Below are positions 31,158 through 39,693 of a stretch of 64,000 nucleotides of DNA, piece after piece. The notes under the pieces were generated by a model. The model searched no databases, was not told the DNA's origin, and saw only the letters and a program-made list of their open reading frames with translations. Location: positions 1,984,001 through 2,048,000 of the forward strand of contig OZ251230.1 of NCBI GenBank assembly GCA_965240325.2. Reading direction: 5' to 3'. The number at the start of each line of letters is the position of its first letter. Position 1 is the stretch's first letter. Both the position numbers and the translations under genes were made by a program. The DNA comes from Rebecca billardiae RCC1528 (lineage: Eukaryota > Haptophyta).

Positions 31158-31593
31158 AGCGGGAATACGGCCGCCCCGTCGACCCGTCGCGGTCACTGGC
31201 ACTGCGTCGGTGCCTGACCCGGCGCCGCCGCCCTGCCGCCGCCTGCCCGCCTGGGACGACGGCCACTGCGGTCCGACGTCGGACTCCGCAACGGCCCGCC
31301 GAGCCGCAGCTGCAGCAGCCCTGCTGAGTGTGACGCTACTGATCCCCGCCCTGGAGCAATTATTTAAATATGACCGCGTTCCGCGGTCCTTCCGTAGAAC
31401 CAACGTAGTTAGGGGCCCGCGATGCAACCTCCGTCGGCTGCTGTCGATCAGTCTGACACTCTGACTGACATGGCGGGCCGAGGACTCAGCCGCGGGCCGC
31501 GCGGCGGGAAGCGCGGCCGCCGGGGCGGCGCGCGCGCGCAGGGCGAGAGGCGCCGCGCGGCGCGGGCCGGCGCGTGCGGGCGTGCGGGCGCAC

Positions 31594-32138
31594 CTGCTTG
31601 AGGTGTTCGCGCTGCGCCATGCGCTCGACGACGGGCCGCTGGTCGCTCAGCCGGCGCGCTTCGTGCCGGCAGAGCGAGAGCGCGCGCCACTCGGCCAGCG
31701 GGCACTGCTGCCCTGCGGCCCCGGTGCGCTGCGCAGCCGCGCACCGATCGCCAGAGGCGAGACCGAGCGGAGCTCGGAGTGGAACGAGGCGAGCGACGCG
31801 TCGCGCCTGCCGCCGCGCGTGCGCGCCTGCTCCACCGCGCCGCGCCGTGCTCGCCCGCCGCCTCCTCGTCCGCCACGTCGGCCTCGAAGCCACGCAGCGG
31901 CGGCGGCCAGCGCGGCAGGCCGTGACAATCGGCAGCCCGTGGCCGTGCGTGCTCGCCGAGTTGCTGCTGCTGCACCTCCGGCGCGGTCGACGACCGAGTT
32001 GAGGAGGAGCTCGCGCTCGGCGTCGAGGAGCGAGCTCGCGAGCTCGAGCTCGCCCTTCAGCCGCACTACTAGCTCCGGGCGCATCCGGCTCATCTCCGCT
32101 GCGGCGTGCCGTCGCGGCACGCTCCCGTCCTCATTCAT
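31594..32138 (-). pseudogene. Possible truncated minus-strand gene inside the insertion
   Basis: The frame from 32138 begins MNEDGSVPRRHAAAEM and continues RPELVVRLKGELELASSLLD then AERELLLNSVVDR, which looks like real helical protein and is followed by a GAG-GTGCAG donor. In another frame CPLAEWRALSLCRHEARRL and then VVERMAQREHLKQ ends at a good donor (CAG-GTGCGC, exon end 31594). The two could be successive exons of a gene whose remaining part is missing at the insertion edge. No family recognised. Confidence 0.3.
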
Positions 32139-32281
32139 TCCTCAAGCGACGAGCTCGCGTAGTGCTCCGGACTCGGCTCGCCCTTCGCTCCTCCTCGAGC
32201 GACGAACGCGCCTGCGGGTAGGTTGTTGGGCGCGCGCCGACTCGGCGTGACTCGGCCACGCGGCCCGGCGAGACGACAGAC

Positions 32282-32440
32282 CGGTGGGCGCGCTGGGGCG
32301 CTCGGTGAGAGCGGAGTGCGAGGGCCGGGTGGGCGCGCTCGGTGAGAGCGGAGTGCGAGGGCCGGACGAGACGGAGTAGACGCGGGGCCTGCGAGGCGAC
32401 AGGCGCGCTCGGGGAGAGCAGAGTGCGAGGGCGAGAGGCA
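32282..32440 (+). repeat. Minisatellite, about 37-45-bp period
   Basis: Three imperfect copies of gggcgcgctcggtgagagcg followed by gagtgcgagggccgg are visible, the third further diverged. It lies inside the 1.83-kb insertion. Confidence 0.7.
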
Positions 32441-32599
32441 GCGGCCGGCCGGCCCCCGCCACCACCTCGCGCACCGCGGCGTACTGCGGCGGCACGCGCA
32501 CGCACGCGGTCCGCCCGGTCCGAGTCAAGGGCTCCAGTTCCACGCGTCGCGGTCGCGCCGGCACGTCACCGGCGCGAGTCGTCAAGGGCCTTGCCCCAT

Positions 32600-33200
32600 A
32601 TAGTGCAATTTCGTCTGCGTGCTGTATATTCGTATCACGAATACCCTACTATAGGGGTACGGAGTGATCATCTTTTCATCTGCAGTGCGCCCTCTACTGT
32701 AGCTAGTGGCTTCCGCGGGAACCATGTCCATTTACGACCATGCACGTTCAACCGTATCGTCGGAAGATTGAACGGGAACCCCCTTGGTAGAATACCCTGC
32801 TACTGTAGGACCCCCGTGCACATGCACTTTAAAAAAACACGTCCGGCCCTGGGTCCGGTTGGTCCCGGGCTGGCGACCAAGTTTTGTTCCGTATGAATAT
32901 TTACAACAAATCGCAGCTAGATATTCGTTCACTACCCAGATATACTGACAAAGGCACGCCCAGGCTCACGTCCGTCCATCGACATATGCGGAATGGCGTG
33001 GGCGCGCTTATTTCGTCAACCGCGTAGTTGCTAATGCAGAGCACTATGGGCCAACGTACCCCTCGAAAAAGCGAAAACTCACCCTCCAACACCCCTCAGA
33101 ATCGTCCCCCGTCCCCTTTTCTTTGATCAAAAGATCTTTTTGACAACGTAGTGAGGCCCCCCGGCGGGGCTCCACGCTACGCGCTCCGCCCTACACCGCG
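32600..33200. other. AT-richer right half of the insertion
   Basis: Markedly lower in GC than the array, with small palindromes such as accctactataggggta. No open frame with protein character was found. Confidence 0.5.
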
Positions 33201-33900
33201 GGCCATAAGCGCGCGCATCATCATCATCATCATCATCTCGGTTGTAGCCTCATGCTGTCTGCTGACCGAGCTGCCCCTGCGAATGCTGATGCGTTGAAAG
33301 TATATAGCGCGCGTCACTCTGATAAATCTTCAGCGCTCATTCACTATACGACTCATTAGCAGCGGCGGCGGCGATTGCGCTGATGATGCCGCAGCAGCAT
33401 CATGCTGCGAATATAAGCTAATCACGACAGTCGCGCTGCTGTATGCGACTGCTACTACTTATGCTGACGAGTCGTGCTTATTATCAGTGCGCGTGCGGCC
33501 AACCGCCCCGTGGCGGCCCACCGACGGCGGTCAGGGATAGTCTGGGCGCGCCAGCACTGAGGGCATCACTGCCCACCCATATCCGCCGAGCCCCGCCCCT
33601 CCGCGGGCGCTGGAAGCGCCGAGTGCCCGCCGCCCTCGCGGTGCCCGCGCTCGAGACGCCCGAGGGTCCCGCGTTGGCCCGTTGCCGCCCTCCTCGTCTG
33701 GCCGTCTGCTGGCATCTCCACCAGCTTCTCAAGCTCGCCCAGGTCGTAGCCTCTGACAGTCGCCGAGCGGTCTGCTGCGCGGCAGGCGCGGCCGCCTTGG
33801 GATCGAAGCCTGCGCGCGCCCAGCGCCCCCCGCCGCCCCGCCCCGCGCGCGCCGCTGCGCCGCTCGGCTCCGCCGGCTGCCAACGAACGGGACGGGACGG

Positions 33901-34152
33901 ATGGCCGCTGCGCCGGGCTGGCAGATCACCATCTACGCGGCCGTGACCGGCTCCGTCTTCCACGTCATCCTGGCGGACGTGCTGTACAACGCGGCGCACT
34001 TGCTGCTGCTGCTGTACAAGGTGAGCTTCGTCGAGATGAGGAAGATCGCGGCGCTCGCGCGGGAGGAGCGGGCGGCGCTGGCGGCGCACGCGCCCGCCGA
34101 CGCGCCGACGACGGTGCCGCGGGCGTCGCACGATGAGCGCTGTAGTTATTAG
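33901..34152 (+). pseudogene. Orphan last exon of the membrane protein gene (unit 4)
   Basis: Acceptor and exon 33925-34152 are intact, with two replacements relative to the parent (Ala to Val, and Tyr to Cys at the C-terminus). The upstream in-frame ATG is kept. Confidence 0.75.
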
Positions 34153-34585
34153 CAGCAGCAGCAGAGATACTCTGCAATGACGCGCGCGGGTCATCTTAAA
34201 TAAGCCTGCGCGGGCAGGCTTACTGCCTCCGCGGGGCGCTGCCTGCCCGAGCGCCGCCGCCACCTGACTTTTGCGGTAGGCCGCGGCGCCGCCGAGCCCG
34301 ACGGTACGACCAGGCCCAGGGCGGGGCCCGCCGCCACGCACTCGCGAGCCGCTCCCTCGGCGTCATCGCTCAGCAGCGCGCCCGCTTCTTCGAGCGCAGC
34401 GCGCACGTGCGGCGCGAGCCGCGGCAGCAGGCGCACCTGCACGCGTGCAGCGCGTTCGGCTTGGCGACGGTCGGACCGATTGGCCGCCATCGTGCCGATG
34501 ACGACCGGTGGGTTCGAGCCCGCGTGGCGCAGGCACGTGAGGCTGGTGTGTCTCACACGCGGCGTCACGGCGCACGTGCACAAGG

Positions 34586-37500
34586 ATGCTCGGGCTGTTA
34601 GGGCGGTTGGTGAGCACCAATGCGGCCGCATGCCCGCGTAGCGCGTATGGGCTGCGAGTGCGCATGCCGCTTTCGCCCGCACTCGCCTGTGCTGCGCAAC
34701 GGGCGACGATGCATGCGGGCGGCCCATCCCGCCGGCCAGACAACAAGATGATCAACCGGCAGCTCACAGATGCACGTGACGCGAAACGCATCCTCGAAGT
34801 GTGCGCCGCGCATGGGCACACGTTCGACAAGGTGAACGAGGCCACCGCCATCTCTCGGCTGGGCCGCCATGCGCGCACGTTGCGCGGCCACGCGCTGCGT
34901 GCCGACGAGCGCTTCGGCGCCCTCCTCGCGCGCGTGGAGCGGCGGCTTGAGGGCAAGGCAGTCGACGGCTCGACGTATAGTGCCCGCGAAGTGGCTAATG
35001 TAGCGCACGGCCTGGCCAAGCTGCGGCCAACCAAGTTTGGTGCCGAGCGCGCATTCGGCGCGATCGCGCGGGAGGCTGTGGCGCGCACGAGCGAGTTCAA
35101 TGCGCAGAACCTGGCCAACACGGCGTGGGCGTACGCCACCGCTGGCGTGGACGCACCCGCGCTGTATGGCGCGATCGCGCGGGAGGCTGTGGCGCGCGCG
35201 AGCGAGTTCAATGCGCAGGAGCTGGCCAACACGGCGTGGGCGTACGCCACCGCTGGCGTGGACGCACCCGCGCTGTATGGCGCGATCGCGCGGGAGGCTG
35301 TGGCGCGCGCGAGCGAGTTCAAGGCGCAGAACCTGGCCAACACGGCGTGGGCGTACGCCACCGCTGGCGTGGACGCACCCGCGCTGTATGGCGCGATCGC
35401 GCGGGAGGCTGTGGCGCGCGCGAGCGAGTTCAATGCGCAGGAGCTGGCCAACACGGCGTGGGCGTACGCCACCGCTGGCGTGGACGCACCCTTGCTGTAT
35501 GGCGCGATCGCGCGGGAGGCTGTGGCGCGCGCGAGCGAGTTCAAGGCGCAGAACCTGGCCAACACGGCGTGGGCGTACGCCACCGCTGGCGTGGACGCAC
35601 CCACGCTGTATGGCGTGATCGCGCGGGAGGCTGCGGCGCGCGCGAGCGAGTTCAATGCGCAGAACCTGGCCAACACGGCGTGGGCGTACGCCACAGCGGG
35701 CGTGGACGCACCCGCGCTGTATGGCGCGATCGCGCGGGAGGCCGAGGCGCGCGCAAGCGAGTTCAATGCGCAGGGGCTGGCCAACACGGCGTGGGCGTAC
35801 GCCACAGCGGGCGTGGACGCACCCGCGCTGTATGGCGCGATCGCGCGGGAGGCTGTGGCGCGCGCGAGCGAGTTCAAGGCGCAGAACCTGGCCAACTCGG
35901 CGTGGGCGTACGCCACCGCTGGCGTGGACGCACCCGCGCTGTATGGCGCGATCGCGCGGGAGGCTGTGGCGCGCGCGAGCGAGTTCAATGCGCAGAACCT
36001 GGCCAACACGGCGTGGGCGTACGCCACCGCTGGCGTGGACGCACCCGCGCTGTATGGCGCGATCGCGCGGGAGGCTGTGGCGCGCGCGAGCGAGTTCAAT
36101 GCGCAGGAGCTGGCCAACACGGCGTGGGCGTACGCCACCGCTGGCGTGGACGCACCCGCGCTGTATGGCGCGATCGCGCGGGAGGCTGTGGCGCGCGCGA
36201 GCGAGTTCAAGGCGCAGAACCTGGCCAACACGGCGTGGGCGTACGCCACCGCTGGCGTGGACGCACCCACGCTGTATGGCGTGATCGCGCGGGAGGCTGC
36301 GGCGCGCGCGAGCGAGTTCAATGCGCAGAACCTGGCCAACACGGCGTGGGCGTACGCCACAGCGGGCGTGGACGCACCCGCGCTGTATGGCGCGATCGCG
36401 CGGGAGGCCGAGGCGCGCGCAAGCGAGTTCAATGCGCAGGGGCTGGCCAACACGGCGTGGGCGTACGCCACAGCGGGCGTGGACGCACCCGCGCTGTATG
36501 GCGCGATCGCGCGGGAGGCTGTGGCGCGCGCGAGCGAGTTCAAGGCGCAGAACCTGGCCAACTCGGCGTGGGCGTACGCCACCGCTGGCGTGGACGCACC
36601 CGCGCTGTATGGCGCGATCGCGCGGGAGGCTGTGGCGCGCGCGAGCGAGTTCAATGCGCAGAACCTGGCCAACACGGCGTGGGCGTACGCCACCGCTGGC
36701 GTGGACGCACCCTTGCTGTATGGCGCGATCGCGCGGGAGGCTGTGGCGCGCGCGAGCGAGTTCAATGCGCAGAACCTGGCCAACACGGCGTGGGCGTACG
36801 CCACAGCGGGCGTGGACGCACCCGCGCTGTATGGCGCGATCGCGCGGGAGGCTGTGGCGCGCGCGAGCGAGTTCAATGCGCAGGACATGGCCAACACGGC
36901 GTGGGCGTACGCCACCGCTGGCGTGGACGCACCCGCGCTGTATGGCGCGATCGCGCGGGAGGCTGTGGCGCGCGCGAGCGAGTTCAAGGCGCAGGGGCTG
37001 GCTAACACGGCGTGGGCGTACGCCACCGCTGGCGTGGACGCACCCGCGCTGTATGGCGCGATCGCGCGGGAGGCCGTGGCGCGCGCGAGCGAGTTCAAGG
37101 CGCAGAACCTGGCCAACACGGCGTGGGCGTACGCCACAGCTGGCGTGGACGCACCCGCGCTGTATGGCGCGATCGCGCGGGAGGCCGAGGCGCGCGTGAG
37201 CGAGTTCAATGCGCAGGAGCTGGCCAACACGGCGTGGGCGTACGCCACCGCTGGCGTGGACGCACCCGCGCTGTATGGCGCGATCGCGCGGGAGGCCGAG
37301 GCGCGCGCGAGCGAGTTCAATGCGCAGAACCTGGCCAACACGGCGTGGGCGTACGCCACAGCGGGCGTGGACGCACCCGCGCTGTATGGCGCGATCGCGC
37401 GGGAGGCTGTGGCGCGCTCGGGCGAGTTCAATGCGCAGAACCTGGCCAACACGGCGTGGGCGTATGCGACGGCTGCCCAGCACATGGAGCACCTGCAGCT

Positions 37501-38065
37501 CGTGCTGTCCCTGTGCGAGCGATGCCTTGCTGCGCCTGGGCTGCAGGCGCAACTCAGAGTGGAGGACCATGCCAATGTGGCGCAGGCACTGCTCACGCTG
37601 CACGTCGATCCACGCCTGCCCGTTGGCACAGCACGCACACGTGTGGAGTCCATGCTGGCGCAGTGCCTCGGTAGCCAGCTGCTTCGTGACGCAGCTTCAC
37701 AGGCGGTGCGCCCGTCGTCATCGCAGCGGGCGCTCTCTCGCGCGCTCGCAGAGTGCGGCTGGGCGCACGAGGAGGAGGTGCGCATCGGCGAGGGCGGGCT
37801 GCTCGTCGTGGACATGGCGTGCACCGCGTCCAAGGTGGTTGTGGAGTACGATGGGCCGTCCCACTTTGTGACGGACCCGTGGACGGGCGCGCAGCGGCTC
37901 AACGGGCCCAGCCAGTGGAAGACGCGCGTGCTCGAATCGCTGGGCTGGCGGGTCGTGCGCGTGAGCTACAAGGACTACAGCGGCGGTGCATCTGGCTCAG
38001 CCTCGAAGAATGCACGCTTTGCAGAAGGGCTGGCTCGCGACTTGGTGTCGTTGTTCTCGTCCTGA
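34586..38065 (+). CDS. HPR-RAP protein, array copy 4 (1159 aa, 22 repeat motifs)
   Basis: Longest paralogue: 21 full 37-residue repeats from residue 172 plus a partial one, then the RAP domain (about 1076-1159). Position 4 reads, in groups, NENENN GNNENN GNNNDG NENN. An internal 666-bp (six-repeat) duplication is shown by two pairs of rare variants: APTLYGVIAREAAARASEF at 35601 and 36267, and ANSAW at 35894 and 36560, both exactly 666 bp apart. The start MLGLLGRL is the first ATG available in this frame because the base deletion at acaaggatgctc closes the upstream extension. Six G/D/E positions among many Asn suggest a target distinct from copy 1. Confidence 0.88.
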   Translation: MLGLLGRLVSTNAAACPRSAYGLRVRMPLSPALACAAQRATMHAGGPSRRPDNKMINRQLTDARDAKRILEVCAAHGHTFDKVNEATAISRLGRHARTLRGHALRADERFGALLARVERRLEGKAVDGSTYSAREVANVAHGLAKLRPTKFGAERAFGAIAREAVARTSEFNAQNLANTAWAYATAGVDAPALYGAIAREAVARASEFNAQELANTAWAYATAGVDAPALYGAIAREAVARASEFKAQNLANTAWAYATAGVDAPALYGAIAREAVARASEFNAQELANTAWAYATAGVDAPLLYGAIAREAVARASEFKAQNLANTAWAYATAGVDAPTLYGVIAREAAARASEFNAQNLANTAWAYATAGVDAPALYGAIAREAEARASEFNAQGLANTAWAYATAGVDAPALYGAIAREAVARASEFKAQNLANSAWAYATAGVDAPALYGAIAREAVARASEFNAQNLANTAWAYATAGVDAPALYGAIAREAVARASEFNAQELANTAWAYATAGVDAPALYGAIAREAVARASEFKAQNLANTAWAYATAGVDAPTLYGVIAREAAARASEFNAQNLANTAWAYATAGVDAPALYGAIAREAEARASEFNAQGLANTAWAYATAGVDAPALYGAIAREAVARASEFKAQNLANSAWAYATAGVDAPALYGAIAREAVARASEFNAQNLANTAWAYATAGVDAPLLYGAIAREAVARASEFNAQNLANTAWAYATAGVDAPALYGAIAREAVARASEFNAQDMANTAWAYATAGVDAPALYGAIAREAVARASEFKAQGLANTAWAYATAGVDAPALYGAIAREAVARASEFKAQNLANTAWAYATAGVDAPALYGAIAREAEARVSEFNAQELANTAWAYATAGVDAPALYGAIAREAEARASEFNAQNLANTAWAYATAGVDAPALYGAIAREAVARSGEFNAQNLANTAWAYATAAQHMEHLQLVLSLCERCLAAPGLQAQLRVEDHANVAQALLTLHVDPRLPVGTARTRVESMLAQCLGSQLLRDAASQAVRPSSSQRALSRALAECGWAHEEEVRIGEGGLLVVDMACTASKVVVEYDGPSHFVTDPWTGAQRLNGPSQWKTRVLESLGWRVVRVSYKDYSGGASGSASKNARFAEGLARDLVSLFSS

Positions 38066-39008
38066 AGCGGGAATACGGCCGCCCCGTCGACCCGTCGCGG
38101 TCACTGGCACTGCGTCGGTGCCTGACCCGGCGCCGCCGCCCTGCCGCCGCCTGCCCGCCTGGGACGACGACCACTGCGGTCCGACGTCGGACTCCGCAAC
38201 GGTCCGCCGAGCGGGGCCCGAGCCGCAGCAGCAGAAGTCCTGCTGAGTGTGACGCTACTGATCCCCGCCCTGGAGCAATTATCTAATAAATATATGCGCG
38301 CGCATCATCATCATCATCATCATCTCGGTTGTAGCCTCATGCTGCTGCTGTCTGCTGACCGAGCTGCCCCTGCGTGCTGATGATGCGCGCTGAAAGGATA
38401 TAGCGCGCGTCACTCAGTCATTAGCAGCGCGCTTATATTCACTATATATACGACTACGACTCATTAGCAGCGGCGGCGGCGATTGCGCTGATGATGCCGC
38501 AGCAGCATCATGCTGCGAATATAAGTCACGACAGTCGCGCTGCTGTATGCGACTGCTACTACTTATGCTGACGAGTCGAGTGCTTATTATATCAGTGCGC
38601 GCGCGGCCAACCGCCCCGTGGCGGCCCACCGACGGCGGTCAGGGATAGTCTGGGCGCGCCAGCACTGAGGGCATCACTACCCACCCATATCCGCCGAGCC
38701 CCGCCCCTCCGCGGGCGCTGGAAGCGCCGAGTACCCGCCGCCCTCGCGGTGCCCGCGCTCGAGCCGCCCGAGGGTCCCGCGTTGGCCCGTTGCCGCCCTC
38801 CTCGTCTGGCCGTCTGCTGGCATCTCCACCAGCTTCTCAAGCTCGCCCAGGTCGTAGCCTCTGACGGTCGCCGAGCGGTCTGCTGCGCGGCAGGCGCGGC
38901 CGCCTTGGGATCGAAGCCTGCGCGCGCCCCGCGCCCCCCGCCGCCCCGCCCCGCGCGCGCCGCCGCGCCGCTCGGCTCCGCCGGCTGCCAACGAACGGCA
39001 CGGGACGG
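38066..39008. other. Tail of unit 4
   Basis: Homologous to the tails of units 1 and 2 but with small indels, including an inserted GGGGCCCGA near 38213, a (CAT) run at about 38303-38323 and a TATATA insertion near 38444. No gene supported. Confidence 0.6.
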
Positions 39009-39260
39009 ATGGCCGCTGCGTCGGGCTGGCAGATCACCATCTACGCGGCCGTGACTGGCTCCGCCTTCCACGTCATCCTGGCGGACGTGCTGTACAACGC
39101 GGCGCACCTGCTGCTGCTGCTGTACAAGGTGAGCTTCGTCGAGATGAGGAAGATCGCGGCGCTCGCGCGGGAGGAGCGGGCGGCGCAGGCGGCGCACGCG
39201 CCGGCCGACGCGCCGACGACGGTGCCGCGGGCGTCGCACGATGAGCGCTATAGTTATTAG
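39009..39260 (+). pseudogene. Orphan last exon of the membrane protein gene (unit 5)
   Basis: Acceptor and exon 39033-39260 are present. It is the most diverged copy: Pro to Ser before the acceptor, Val to Ala, Leu to Gln and Ala to Val. The 83-codon frame is still open. Confidence 0.75.
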
Positions 39261-39693
39261 CAGCAGCAGCAGAGATATTCTGTAAAGACGCGCGCGGGTC
39301 ATCTTAAATAAGCCTGCGCGGGCAGGCTTACTGCCTCCGCGGGGCGCTGCCTGCCCGAGCGCCGCCGCCACCTGACTTCAGCGGTAGGCCGCGGCGCCGC
39401 CGAGCCCGACGGTACGACCAGGCCCAGGGCGGGGCCCGCCGCCACGCACTCGCGAGCCGCTCCCTCGGCGTCATCGCTCAGCAGCGCGCCCGCTTCTTCG
39501 AGCGCAGCGCGCACGTGCGGTGCGAGCCGCGGCAGCAGGCGCACCTGCACGCGTGCAGCGCGTTCGGCTTGGCGACGGTCGGACCGATTGGCCGCCATCG
39601 TGCCGATGACGACCGGTGGGTTCGAGCCCGCGTGGCGCAGGCACGTGAGGCTGGTGTGTCTCACACGCGGCGTCACGGCGCACGTGCACAAGG

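Larger units (their letters stand above)
31372..33204. mobile_element. 1.83-kb insertion in the tail of unit 3, type unresolved
   Basis: The tail matches the other units up to ttaaatat at 31371 and resumes at ataagcgcgcg (33205). The sequence between has no counterpart in the other units. The only overlap at the ends is AT, and I see no convincing terminal inverted repeats; the ends carry similar direct words (aacgtagttaggggccc near 31401 and aacgtagtgaggccccc near 33145). Content: a minus-strand gene fragment (31594-32138), a short minisatellite (about 32282-32440), and an AT-richer right half with no genes (32600-33200). Confidence 0.5.
28211..33822 (+). repeat. Tandem duplication unit 3, with 1.83-kb insertion
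   Basis: Unit of 5612 bp. It carries an orphan exon, subtype A spacer, the shortest HPR-RAP gene and a tail split by foreign sequence at 31372-33204. Confidence 0.9.
33823..38930 (+). repeat. Tandem duplication unit 4
   Basis: Unit of 5108 bp. It is longer than unit 2 because its HPR-RAP gene has nine additional 111-bp repeats. Spacer subtype B. Confidence 0.9.

Noticed and set aside
34363-37902. Long minus-strand frames (about 1000-1180 codons) opposite HPR-RAP copy 4, and similar ones opposite the other copies
   Set aside because: They are mirror frames of the 111-bp repeat, which lacks stop words on the other strand. They carry no RAP or other domain and their ends do not correspond to unit structure.
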